Below, in pieces: positions 17,919-26,966 of a stretch of DNA of 54,827 nucleotides. Below the pieces are notes generated by a model. The model was not told where the DNA came from. It saw only the letters and a list, made by a program, of their open reading frames with translations, and did not search any database. The DNA comes from Candidatus Lambdaproteobacteria bacterium RIFOXYD2_FULL_50_16 (GTDB lineage: Bacteria; SAR324; XYD2-FULL-50-16): the NCBI GenBank assembly GCA_001783695.1, contig MFNE01000053.1:1-54827 (forward strand), read 5' to 3'. The translations under genes and the position numbers were made by a program. Position 1 is the first letter of the stretch. Each line of letters opens with the position of its first letter.

Positions 17919-20330
17919 TTAAAACCGGTTAATGTCCATTTTGCGTTGATACGGATTTACCGATGAGGGCCACTTGGCCAGATTCATGGAGGCCGAAAAA
18001 ACCTGTTCGACGGTCTCGAAGTTTCGGTTATTTTGGGTCCTGGTGACTACTTGCTCTGTAAAGCCCAAAATGTAGTCAAAACATTGGTGACCTAAATGGA
18101 GTTCGAGTTTGGCAAAGGTTAGTTGCCGGTCTAACCGCTCTACATCGCTTAAGGTGCCGTAAAGTAGCGCCGGTTCGGCTCGGCTTAAGTCCCACTGGCC
18201 GTTAAAGTTAAGGCTTGAGCGGTTGCCCAGTTGAAGCAACTGGTTAAGGGTGTAGGACTTAGAGGCGGCCCGGTTGATGCCGTCGAGTTCCATATAGGCC
18301 TTGGTGTTGTTAGTATAGCCCAGGTCTAGGCGGTGCCCCTCAAAGCTAGCCGCCCCAACGCTATAGCGGTTTTCTATTACCCGGCCTAGTTCGTGATCAA
18401 AACGGTAAAACAGCCCCGTCGAAAAGGATTCAGAAGGGTTTAATCCGAGCTCGATTTTAAGGGGCATCCGCCGATTGCCTAAGCTGGTTTCTTGCAACGC
18501 TTCGGGGATCTGGGGGCCCAGGTATTTAGCATTAATCTGGGCCAGAGTTTGTTCTCGGTTGAGATTGTAAGGATCTGAAATGGCCAAATTAAACAAACTA
18601 CGCACCTGTTGGTTGAGCGGATTTTTGATCAGATAGTTGGCTTCCCAGCGAAAGGTGAAGACCCGGTAGCCGTAGATCGGCGCACTAAACATGGGGGCCC
18701 AACGGCTATAATCAGCAAAGCGAGAGGTTGCCATTGGGTCAAAATTGTCAGGGGTAAAGACGTGGTTGCTAGGGGTTAAAGCCAGACCTTTTCGTTGGTC
18801 AATATCGTCCACCTCTTCATAGATCAGTTTTGGTCTTAGCCCTAATCGACTTCGGCCAATTCCTTTTTGATCTGCAAAGACCTTGAACAACTCAAAATTG
18901 GCCTCTATGCGTTTTTTGCCAAGGACCCAACCAAAAGCTTGGGGTTTTGCCTCAAAGCCGCTGGTGCTGGTTTCGCCAGGACTAAAGGCGTAGTTGGGGC
19001 TGTACTGGTAAACATCGGCTCGGTAAAAGGGAATCAGGTTTAAAAAATCTAGGTTAAAGGGGAATTGCCCCTCTAAGCTACCCTGGCTTAAGCCCCCGCG
19101 CCAACCATAACGGCGTTCAAAGTCGGTCCAACCACCGCTGGTGGCCAAAGACAATGCGGTCCCGCCTACTCCAGAAAAGCGCTTGTTGGCGGTGACCACT
19201 AGATTCCGGTTGAGGTGCGTATCCAGGTCGGTGCCCCGGTCAAACACCGAAGGGTAGAGGAACTGGTCCCCTTTCTCGTGGGTAATATTTAAACCCCCAC
19301 CTTCCCAAGGTAAAACCACACTAGCCGAACGCGCCAAGCGTGGTTGCTGGCCGATTAAGAGGTCTAAATATTCTTTTTCCAGCTCGTTATCACTGCGCCC
19401 GGTTTGGTGTAAAAATAACTGCCCCCCCCAAGGGATGTTTTGTCGGTGGTCGAAGCTGTAATTGTAGCGGGTTGGACGGAGGTCCACTTGATCAGCGGTT
19501 TTGCTGCCTAGGTTTTCAAAGGTTAGGTCGCGGTCTGTTTTGGATTCGTCCAGGTACCAGGTTTTGATCAGGCCCGACATACCCGGCACAAAGGCGTAGG
19601 CATATTCGAGGCCAAGGCCGGTGCCTCTTTTTTCGATTTGATCGGGGGTCACCGTTAGGTCGTGATCTTTGTCAAAGGCGATAAAGTAGGGCAGTTGGGC
19701 ACGGGCGCCATAGTTTTTCCCTTTATCCACGTTGCCCCTTTTACTAGAGATGACCGGGGCTAAAAAACCAGTAGCCCGGCCCTTTTTGGTAGGCCAGGAG
19801 GCGATGGGCGTATAAAAAATAGGCAGGTCGTTAAATAACAACAGCGTATTTACTGAATAGGCGAAGTTGTCGATATCATAGCGGATGTAGTCCGACTCAA
19901 AGGCCCAGGCTGGGTCTTCAGGGCTGCAAAGGGTCAGCTTGGCGTCGAATATGTCAAATATCTCGGCATCTACCTTGACCACCTTTTTGGCTCGCAAGTA
20001 GGTCAAGTTGACATAGTCGTAGAGACTAACCTCTTCAAAAGTCATCTCTTTGGTTTGAAGGTTATAATTCCCCCTCTCGGCGGTAATCAGAAATTCGGGG
20101 GAGCGGACCAAGATGTTGCCGTCAAATTCTAATAACCCTTGGTCTTTTTTATAAACCAGATTGTTAGCCATGAGAATGGCTTTATCAAAGGTAGCGCGAG
20201 GGTTGGTGTAATAGAGGGTGTTGTTATCCTTGTCGAAACGGTACAACTCCCCCTCTAAAACCACGGAACCTTGAGCCCAGAGAACCCAAGGGGCTAAGAT
20301 GAGGAAGACCACCAAAAGAAGTTTTTGCAT
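17919..20330 (-). CDS. lptD: LPS-assembly protein LptD (OstA/Imp)
   Basis: The 803-residue outer-membrane translocon places lipopolysaccharide in the outer leaflet. A signal peptide (ends LWAQ) precedes an OstA jellyroll domain (about 25-125: LEGELYRFDKDNNTLYYTN, RAKKVVKV). The large LptD barrel follows, with the family blocks LPIFYTPIASWP and KKGRATGFLAPVISS. Only two cysteines are seen, Cys135 (LCSPEDPAW) and Cys750 (HQCFDY). These correspond in place to the inter-domain disulfide pairs of E. coli LptD, reduced to one bond. The last residue is Phe. It follows htpG by 22 bases. Confidence 0.93.
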   Translation of the reverse strand: MQKLLLVVFLILAPWVLWAQGSVVLEGELYRFDKDNNTLYYTNPRATFDKAILMANNLVYKKDQGLLEFDGNILVRSPEFLITAERGNYNLQTKEMTFEEVSLYDYVNLTYLRAKKVVKVDAEIFDIFDAKLTLCSPEDPAWAFESDYIRYDIDNFAYSVNTLLLFNDLPIFYTPIASWPTKKGRATGFLAPVISSKRGNVDKGKNYGARAQLPYFIAFDKDHDLTVTPDQIEKRGTGLGLEYAYAFVPGMSGLIKTWYLDESKTDRDLTFENLGSKTADQVDLRPTRYNYSFDHRQNIPWGGQLFLHQTGRSDNELEKEYLDLLIGQQPRLARSASVVLPWEGGGLNITHEKGDQFLYPSVFDRGTDLDTHLNRNLVVTANKRFSGVGGTALSLATSGGWTDFERRYGWRGGLSQGSLEGQFPFNLDFLNLIPFYRADVYQYSPNYAFSPGETSTSGFEAKPQAFGWVLGKKRIEANFELFKVFADQKGIGRSRLGLRPKLIYEEVDDIDQRKGLALTPSNHVFTPDNFDPMATSRFADYSRWAPMFSAPIYGYRVFTFRWEANYLIKNPLNQQVRSLFNLAISDPYNLNREQTLAQINAKYLGPQIPEALQETSLGNRRMPLKIELGLNPSESFSTGLFYRFDHELGRVIENRYSVGAASFEGHRLDLGYTNNTKAYMELDGINRAASKSYTLNQLLQLGNRSSLNFNGQWDLSRAEPALLYGTLSDVERLDRQLTFAKLELHLGHQCFDYILGFTEQVVTRTQNNRNFETVEQVFSASMNLAKWPSSVNPYQRKMDINRF

Positions 20331-20352
20331 GGTGCTTCCCTGGGCTGCTTGC

Positions 20353-22233
20353 TTAGGCGGGTTTGAGCGCCTTGAGCCTAGACTCGGCGGCGCTACCCAT
20401 CAACCGAGCGATCCGAGGTACCATCTCGCTAGGGTCCTCCAAGCTGCCTTCGAGTAGGCTAGCCCCTTCGTAGAGTTGGACAATAATATCCGACAATATC
20501 GGCTCCTCTGGGGCGGCATTTAGGATTCCGGCCAAATTTTTGATTAAGGGATGAGCAAGATTGACCTCCATCACCCGCTTGCCGCCGGTGAAGTTTTGAT
20601 CAAACATTTTCATCATCCGCTCCATGTTGGCCCCCATTGCGTCTTTAGCCGAAACCAGGGTGCAGGCACTGTCCACCAAACGTTTAGACGCGGTCACGTT
20701 AGAGACCCGCTCACCCAAAACCGTTTTAAAGAGACCCAATAAACCTTCCGATTCCTCAGGGCTTAATTGCTCAGGGTGTTCTTCGTGCCCTAGGCTTAGG
20801 TCGGCTTTGTCGATACCCACGATTTGCTTTTCTTGGTACTGCATCACCCCTGATAACACGAACTCGTCAATCTCTTCAAAGAAATAAAGTACCTCAATGC
20901 CGTTTTTCTTAAAATATTCGAGGTTGGGGTTCGATTCGATTACCCCTTGGTTTTTGCCCACCACATAATAAATCTCAGACTGTTGTGGCTTAAGGCGGCT
21001 GATGTAGTCGGCGAGGCTGGTCAAACCTTGCGGGTCATGGCTGCTAGCGCAGCGGTAAAGCTCAAGCAGCTTGTCTTTGTTAGCGTAATCCGTATGAATC
21101 CCTTCCTTAACAAAATTACCAAAACCCTTCCAAAAGGTTTGGTAGAGTTCTGGTTTTTGTTCGGTCCAGCTTTTAAGCTCACCTAAGACCTTTTTGGTTA
21201 GGTATTGGTTAATTTTAGCCATAACCGGACTGTGTTGGGTCGATTCCCTTGAGACGTTAAGGCTCAAGTCTTCAGAATCCACAACGCCCACCATAAACCG
21301 CATCCAGGCCGGGAGCAGGTCTTTGGCGTCGCTTTGGATAAAAACCCTTTTGACATAAAGGTTGATCTTCGAGTCCCGCTCGTCTGGGTTAAACATGTTT
21401 TTTGGGGCTTCTTTAGGGAAAAACAGCACCGATTTAAATTGGACCGGTACGTCCACCGCTAGATGCAGGTGGCCTAAAGCTTCGCTCCCGCCATGGCTTA
21501 AAAAACCAAAAAATTCTTTGTATTCCTCGTCGGTCACCTCTTTGGCTGGCTTGGCCCATAGGGCGCCAGTTTGGTTGAGGGCCTCTTCGCCTAACTCAAT
21601 CGGGAAGTTAACAAAATTAGAGTATTTTTTCACAATCGACTCTAATTGCCACTTCGAGCCAAAATCCTCAGCAGCATCCTTTTTGAACTTAAAGCTGATT
21701 TTGGTGCCCCGAGGAATATCGCCAAGCTCTTCAATCGTAAACTTACCAGTGCCTTTAGAAACCCAGCGGTAGCCTTTTTTGCTCTTGTAGCCCCGGGTCT
21801 CAACGGTTACCTGATCGGTGACCATAAACACCGAGTAAAAGCCCACCCCAAAACGACCAATCAGGTCTAAATCCTTTTTGGCATCGCCGGTCATCTTTTT
21901 GGCAAAGGCCGCAGTTCCTGATTTGGCGATGGTGCCTAGGTTTTCGATGAGCTCTTTTTTACTCATTCCCAAGCCATTGTCGATAATGGCCAAGGTTTTG
22001 GCTTTGTCATCAAGCTCTAGGCGAATCTTGAGGTTAGGGTCGTCGCCCAAAACGCTCTGATCGGTCAGGCTGGCAAAGTGGAGTTTACCTAGGGCGTCCG
22101 AAGCATTGGAAATCAGCTCTCTAAGGAAGATCTCCCGGTGGCTATAGAGGCTATGGGTGATTAAGTGCAATAGCTGCGACATCTCGGCCTGAAACTCAAA
22201 CTCTTCGGCCTGCGGGGTCTGTTTCTCGGACAT
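20353..22233 (-). CDS. htpG: Hsp90-family molecular chaperone HtpG
   Basis: A 626-residue cytosolic Hsp90. The N-terminal GHKL ATPase domain is complete: HREIFLRELISNASDAL (catalytic Glu and Mg-binding Asn), DNGLGMSK, GRFGVGFYSVFMV. The middle domain shows LPAWMRFMVGVVDSEDL and SRES; the C-terminal dimerisation domain follows to the end. Length matches E. coli HtpG (624). It is the first gene of a seven-gene minus-strand envelope cluster and has a clear sigma70-type promoter. This placement is unusual, since htpG is normally alone. No sigma32-type promoter was seen. Confidence 0.96.
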   Translation of the reverse strand: MSEKQTPQAEEFEFQAEMSQLLHLITHSLYSHREIFLRELISNASDALGKLHFASLTDQSVLGDDPNLKIRLELDDKAKTLAIIDNGLGMSKKELIENLGTIAKSGTAAFAKKMTGDAKKDLDLIGRFGVGFYSVFMVTDQVTVETRGYKSKKGYRWVSKGTGKFTIEELGDIPRGTKISFKFKKDAAEDFGSKWQLESIVKKYSNFVNFPIELGEEALNQTGALWAKPAKEVTDEEYKEFFGFLSHGGSEALGHLHLAVDVPVQFKSVLFFPKEAPKNMFNPDERDSKINLYVKRVFIQSDAKDLLPAWMRFMVGVVDSEDLSLNVSRESTQHSPVMAKINQYLTKKVLGELKSWTEQKPELYQTFWKGFGNFVKEGIHTDYANKDKLLELYRCASSHDPQGLTSLADYISRLKPQQSEIYYVVGKNQGVIESNPNLEYFKKNGIEVLYFFEEIDEFVLSGVMQYQEKQIVGIDKADLSLGHEEHPEQLSPEESEGLLGLFKTVLGERVSNVTASKRLVDSACTLVSAKDAMGANMERMMKMFDQNFTGGKRVMEVNLAHPLIKNLAGILNAAPEEPILSDIIVQLYEGASLLEGSLEDPSEMVPRIARLMGSAAESRLKALKPA

Positions 22234-22283
22234 CTTTTTTCTGGACTCTAAAAGGTTTGTGGTTAAATGGACTTAGTTTGGAG

Positions 22284-22312
22284 AGCATACAAAAACTACA
22301 AGGGTCCGTCAA
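22284..22312 (-). promoter_or_regulatory. Sigma70-type promoter of the htpG-lptD-lspA-ubiD cluster
   Basis: Read on the minus strand: TTGACG (22312-22307, 5/6), a 17-base spacer, TATGCT (22289-22284, 4/6), about 50 bases before the htpG ATG. Confidence 0.55.
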
Positions 22313-22372
22313 AGCCGGGCTAGGCAGGTTAGTTTGGTTGGGATAGACTGGGGGTTTCCATATAAAATCAAG

Positions 22373-23260
22373 ATGACTCAAGAACTGGACCTTAAAGCCC
22401 TGACCCAAGCGCTCCGCCCTTATATGGCGGGCAGTCGCTTTGTTCCTTTAGAGCCTGAAGAACAGGCTTTGTTGGACTATTTTGAGACAAATTGGGATTT
22501 TGGCGGGGTGTATTTAAACCCGGATATGCCTCCTTTGGAGGCTCCACCCCAAGTGGCCCGCCCTCGACCCCTCGTTTTAAAGACCCGCCCAGAACCGGAA
22601 CCTGGGCCAGTCCTGCCTACAGTCCCGACTCCAACCCCTAGTCCATCAACGCCGCCGCCTGTTACCCCCCCCGCGCAAAGCTTTAATAAAATGGAGGCCA
22701 AAAGCCTAGACAGTCTCCATTTTCGGGTTCGCGAATGTCGGGATTGTATCCTGTCTAATACTCGTCGCTCGGTGGTATTTGGCCAAGGGAATCAGCAGAC
22801 TAAGTTATTAGTTGTCGGAGACCAGCCGAGCCAGCCTGAAGACCAACGGGGCCAAGCCTTTTTTGGAGCAGAGGGGGAATGGATCGACAAAATAATCTTG
22901 GCGTTGGGGATTAACCCTCGAGCCGTGTATTATACCCAGCGGGTCAAATGCCGGCCAGATGGGGATCGACCTGCAACTTTTGAAGAAATAGAGGCTTGTG
23001 GAGAGATTTTTGGCAAGCAAATTGAATTACTTGCCCCCAGATTGATCCTCGCTTTAGGCGAGAGGACCTTAAAATCCCTTTTGCCACAAAGCCCGCCCTG
23101 GTCCGAAATTAGGGGCCGCGCCTTAGATTATCAAGGCGCTAGGCTGATTGGCCTTTGGCATCCAAGGGACGTGAGCCAAAACCTGGGATTACTGCCTCAG
23201 GTTTGGGACGACCTAAGGCGAGTGCGCCAGGAATTGGGACCGATCTTTAAGATGGCTTAG
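22373..23260 (+). CDS. Divergent family-4-like uracil-DNA glycosylase
   Basis: A 295-residue protein: N-terminal ~50 residues, a Pro-rich linker (53-102) and a UDG-superfamily domain. All four Fe-S cysteines of family 4 enzymes are in place (Cys122, Cys125, Cys193, Cys209). The usual GExPG catalytic motif is replaced by GDQPS (149-153), and the HP pair of the second motif is kept in LWHPRD (His263). The family removes uracil from DNA. With the altered first motif its activity or substrate range may differ. ATG at 22373 is preferred over a TTG reading 13 codons upstream, because the upstream extension is not family-like; a good ribosome site is lacking. It is divergent from htpG, and its last bases overlap a convergent small gene. 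Confidence 0.8.
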   Translation: MTQELDLKALTQALRPYMAGSRFVPLEPEEQALLDYFETNWDFGGVYLNPDMPPLEAPPQVARPRPLVLKTRPEPEPGPVLPTVPTPTPSPSTPPPVTPPAQSFNKMEAKSLDSLHFRVRECRDCILSNTRRSVVFGQGNQQTKLLVVGDQPSQPEDQRGQAFFGAEGEWIDKIILALGINPRAVYYTQRVKCRPDGDRPATFEEIEACGEIFGKQIELLAPRLILALGERTLKSLLPQSPPWSEIRGRALDYQGARLIGLWHPRDVSQNLGLLPQVWDDLRRVRQELGPIFKMA

Positions 23261-23552
23261 CATGGCCATGCTCTTGGTGTCGGTAGCTGCCCCCATGAGC
23301 AAAATGTTCAAACTCTTCATCATAATCGACGTAGCGGGTAATCCGTCCGCCTGATTTGAGAAAGTTTTGAACCGCGTCGGAAATTTGGTCCGAGTCAGGA
23401 TGAAAGGCAGTCGATTTGTCGGCCCGTTTGTTGCTTTTGGCGGCCATGTCGGTCTCCGTTGTATTAGGTTTGTAGCGAGATTCATGGAAGGGGTTGGTGG
23501 TTCCAATTCCGCTCCTTCCATGAATCCGTTGCAGGGCCTCGTTAAGAGACAT
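23247..23552 (-). CDS. Small conserved-looking hypothetical protein
   Basis: 101 residues, soluble, basic in the middle (KSNKRADK) and His-rich at the end (EHFAHGGSYRHQEHGH). The segment DAVQNFLKSGGRITRY resembles the IxxFLxxGGxIxRL motif of many short bacterial proteins of unknown function, which is why this frame is preferred over an overlapping 129-residue frame at 23213-23602. It runs convergent with the glycosylase gene and overlaps its end by 14 bases. No function assigned. Confidence 0.5.
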   Translation of the reverse strand: MSLNEALQRIHGRSGIGTTNPFHESRYKPNTTETDMAAKSNKRADKSTAFHPDSDQISDAVQNFLKSGGRITRYVDYDEEFEHFAHGGSYRHQEHGHAKPS

Positions 23553-23890
23553 CCTGGCCTACTAGCTGCTTTAAACGTGCCACCTCCCCGTTTAACCCTC
23601 AATCTATTTTAAAATAGTAATTAATTATAGTATGTTGCTGTAAAAAATATTTATTTATATTTAAATTATTATTGCGTTTTTTTGGCCTGATTTTGGCGGT
23701 GACTCGACCCTTTGGAGGGCTTTCCCCAAGGCCAAAAAATCTAGGTTTGCCGCCAAATTACTCCTTAACCTCCCACCGGGAAAGCACCGGGCAAACTCGA
23801 CTTAACCGGTCGAGTCCGACCAATTGGTCGAACTAGGTGACGAACCCTAATAAATCCCCTAAACTGTCCGAAACCTACTACTAACGAGCG
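23553..23890. other. Intergenic region with A/T-rich promoter zone and two adjacent palindromes
   Basis: The stretch 23607-23680 is strongly A/T-rich, unlike its surroundings, and probably holds promoters for both flanking genes. Further on, ACTCGAC (23795-23801) pairs with GTCGAGT (23809-23815). A perfect 14-base palindrome, CGACCAATTGGTCG, follows at 23817-23830, 60 bases before the peptidase ATG. These look like an operator or a short hairpin pair in the 5' leader. Confidence 0.4.
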
Positions 23891-26827
23891 ATGAATCCCT
23901 TACAATACAACCCCGGAGACCGTGCCCACGGTTTTTTAGTTAAAGAAGTCACCCGCCTTGAGCGTCTGCAACTGACCTACTACCGGTTGGTACACGAAAG
24001 AACCGGGGCCCAATTGGTCCATCTGGCCAACGAAGACGACAACAACCTCTTTGCTGTGGCTTTCCCCACCACCCCCACCGACTCTAGCGGAGTGGCTCAT
24101 ATCTTGGAGCACACCGCCCTATGTGGAAGCCAAAAATACCCGGTTCGAGACCCATTTTTTTCAATGATCAAGCGTTCTTTGAAAACCTTTATGAACGCCT
24201 TCACCGCCTCTGACTGGACCATGTACCCCTTTTCGACCCAAAACCCAAAGGACTTCGACAACCTCTTGGGAATCTACCTAGATGCCGCATTTTTCCCGCT
24301 GCTATCAGAACTCAATTTTAGCCAAGAAGGGCACCGGTTGGAGTTCCAAGACCCAAGTGATGAAAACAGCCCGCTTGAGTTTAAAGGGGTGGTTTATAAC
24401 GAGATGCAAGGGGCGATGAGCCAGCAGTCCCAGATTATGCACCGCAACCTAGGGCAAGCTCTGTTCCCGACCTTGACCTACCGGCACAATTCAGGCGGTG
24501 ACCCGGCAGTGATTACGGATCTGACCCATGAGCAGTTGGTTAAATTCCACCAAAGCCATTACCACCCATCAAACGCCTTTTTCTACACCTATGGCGATCT
24601 GCCCTTAGAGGGGCACTTAGCCCAGATTGAGGCCTTGGCTTTAAGCCAGTTCGAAGCCATCGAAACCCATACCCAAGTAGGGACCGAGACCCGCTACCGC
24701 GAGCCCAAATCCTTTGATTTTACGTATCCTTTGGACCCAAGCGAAGACAACGGAAAAAAGGGGCAACTGCTGCTAGCCTGGCTCACCGCAGATGTATTAG
24801 AGCCTTTGGAGGTTTTAAGTCTGGAGTTGATCGAAGAGATCCTCCTAGGCCATTCAGGGGCCCCTTTAAAAAAGGCGTTGCTAGAATCAAAGTTGGGCCA
24901 AGCCTTGGCCGACGGCACTGGTTTTGAAAATGAGATTCGCCAATGCTGGTTTGGGGCAGGTCTGCAAGGGGTGGCTAGGGCTGATTTCGACCAAGTCGAA
25001 ACCTTAGTGTTAGACACACTCAAAGAGATTGCCCAAAAGGGGATTGACCCGGTCGCGTTGGAGACCGCGCTGCACCAGATGGAACTATCGGTTCGCGAAA
25101 TCACGGGCGGCGGTTATCCATACGGGCTTAACCTGTTGTTCCGCTTCTTTGGCCCTTGGGTCCATGGGGGCGATCCCTTAAGCGCCCTCGACCTCGACCA
25201 AACCTTAAACCAACTAAAAGCCCGCTTAGAAAAACCGGGATACCTAGAAGGCAAGATCAAGCAATATTTGCTCGATAACCCCCACCGAGTGCGGGTGAGC
25301 CTGCAACCAGACCCTGGGATGCAAGCGCGTCAAGAAGCCGCCAGGCGGGCGAAACTGGACCAAATTCGGGCTGGATTATCCTTGGACGAGGTGGAGGCGA
25401 TCAAGGCCCGAGGTCTGGCCCTAGAAGCGCATCAAGAAACCGAAGAAGATCTGGACTGCCTACCCACGTTGACGGTCTCGGATATTCCTAAAGAGATTCG
25501 TTTTTATGACCCCGTCTTAGAGCGGCCAGAGGCCCGGGATGTTTACCTTTATGAGCAACCCACCAATGGCATTAGTTATCTTAAGTGCTTCTTCCGGTTA
25601 GATGGGATCACCGATGAGGAGCGGGCTTGGCTTCCCCTTTTGGGCCTACTCTTGACCCAAACGGGAAAAGGGGATCTGAGTTATGAAGGCTTGGCGCAAG
25701 AGATCAGCCGCCACACGGGTGGGTTTTCCGCTTCTCCCCAAAGCCGCCAGTTTTTAGATCCAATCCCTTTGGAAGAATACTTGGTGATTGGCAGCAAAAG
25801 TTTACACGAGAAACTGCCGAAGCTGTTTGAGTTGTTGCGGCTGATTTTGGGGGGACTAGAGGTCAAAGAGGAAGAGCGAATTATCAGTTTGGTAGGTCAG
25901 CGGACCAACGGACTGGTAAACCACTTGGTCCAGTCAGGGCACCAATATGCCTTAGGATTAGCGTCGCGCCATTTTTCTCGTGCCGCCCAGATCGATGAGA
26001 TTTATAGCGGCTTGAGCCAGACTCGGTTTATGAAAGAATTGGCCGCACTAGAGCCCAAGGTTTTGTTAAAACGTCTGACAGGACTGACCGGGATTTTTGA
26101 TCGGGTGTTTACGGCCTCAAGGCTGTCGGTGTTTGGGTTGGGTGAGGCAGATAGTTTAGGTTCTTTAGAAACTCAAATCAGTGGGCTTTATCAAAGCCTG
26201 CCCGCCGGGGCTCCAGTAAAACCCGCAGGCGACCAGATTGAGCCCGTGGCCAAACGGGTGCAAGAGGCCTGGGTGACCACTACCCCTGTCAGTTACGTCG
26301 CTCAAGCCCAACAGGCCCCCCGATTTTTGGACCCAGACGCGCCACGGCTGTTTGTTTTAGCCAATCTATTACGCTTCCCCTATTTACACGGCGAAATCCG
26401 CGAAAAGGGTGGGGCCTATGGAGGTATGTCCGGTTATAATGCGACCTTGGGTATTTTTTCGATGAGTAGCTACCGTGATCCGCACTTAAATCGCACTTTA
26501 GAGGTCTTTAAGGGGGCCCTAGGTTGGCTGGAATCTACCGCCTTCGATCAGACCGCTTTAGACGAGGCAATCTTGCAATGCGCCAGCAGCATGGACAGCC
26601 CGCAATCTCCTTCAGGTCGGGCGTCTAGTGCCTATCATCATTTAAAAATCGGAAAAACTAAAGAGCGACGTTTAGCCTTCCGCCAAGGGGTTTTAGGGGC
26701 AAAGCGCGAAGAGTTGATTGAGTGCGCCCGCCGCTGGTTGACCGGGGAGGTTTCGGTGGCAGTGTTAACGGGCGAAGAGATTTTAACTCGCGAGAAAAAC
26801 ACCACCTTAGAACGGCATAAGGTTTAG
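23891..26827 (+). CDS. M16C-family zinc metallopeptidase (PreP/Cym1-like)
   Basis: The 978-residue protein has the inverted zinc motif HILEH (70-74) and the third ligand Glu171 in YNEMQG, the pattern of presequence-protease-type M16C enzymes. Four M16 half-domains fit the length. The C-terminal half shows the substrate-binding Arg/Tyr region EKGGAYGGMSGY. No signal peptide is visible, so the enzyme is probably cytoplasmic or periplasmic by another route; it degrades short unstructured peptides. It stands alone, with no overlapping neighbour. Confidence 0.93.
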   Translation: MNPLQYNPGDRAHGFLVKEVTRLERLQLTYYRLVHERTGAQLVHLANEDDNNLFAVAFPTTPTDSSGVAHILEHTALCGSQKYPVRDPFFSMIKRSLKTFMNAFTASDWTMYPFSTQNPKDFDNLLGIYLDAAFFPLLSELNFSQEGHRLEFQDPSDENSPLEFKGVVYNEMQGAMSQQSQIMHRNLGQALFPTLTYRHNSGGDPAVITDLTHEQLVKFHQSHYHPSNAFFYTYGDLPLEGHLAQIEALALSQFEAIETHTQVGTETRYREPKSFDFTYPLDPSEDNGKKGQLLLAWLTADVLEPLEVLSLELIEEILLGHSGAPLKKALLESKLGQALADGTGFENEIRQCWFGAGLQGVARADFDQVETLVLDTLKEIAQKGIDPVALETALHQMELSVREITGGGYPYGLNLLFRFFGPWVHGGDPLSALDLDQTLNQLKARLEKPGYLEGKIKQYLLDNPHRVRVSLQPDPGMQARQEAARRAKLDQIRAGLSLDEVEAIKARGLALEAHQETEEDLDCLPTLTVSDIPKEIRFYDPVLERPEARDVYLYEQPTNGISYLKCFFRLDGITDEERAWLPLLGLLLTQTGKGDLSYEGLAQEISRHTGGFSASPQSRQFLDPIPLEEYLVIGSKSLHEKLPKLFELLRLILGGLEVKEEERIISLVGQRTNGLVNHLVQSGHQYALGLASRHFSRAAQIDEIYSGLSQTRFMKELAALEPKVLLKRLTGLTGIFDRVFTASRLSVFGLGEADSLGSLETQISGLYQSLPAGAPVKPAGDQIEPVAKRVQEAWVTTTPVSYVAQAQQAPRFLDPDAPRLFVLANLLRFPYLHGEIREKGGAYGGMSGYNATLGIFSMSSYRDPHLNRTLEVFKGALGWLESTAFDQTALDEAILQCASSMDSPQSPSGRASSAYHHLKIGKTKERRLAFRQGVLGAKREELIECARRWLTGEVSVAVLTGEEILTREKNTTLERHKV

Positions 26828-26966
26828 GTAAAGACAGGGCCTAAGGGGGCCACTGGTCTCTGGCAGGGGGGCAAATCCTTAAATTTGCGGCGGCGAGGCG
26901 TGCCAACCCTTTCTATTTTGGCCCTTCGGCTTGACCTAAGTCCTCTGCCAAACCCTAAATCCTTCC

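Noticed and set aside
23213..23602. 129-codon minus-strand frame overlapping the small hypothetical gene
   Set aside because: Its product is rich in Pro, Thr and Arg without motifs, and it overlaps the glycosylase gene more; the 23247-23552 frame has a protein-like motif.
26869..26890. GCAAAT/ATTTGC hairpin between peptidase and reductase genes as terminator
   Set aside because: The stem is short and A/T-rich and no T-run follows on either strand.
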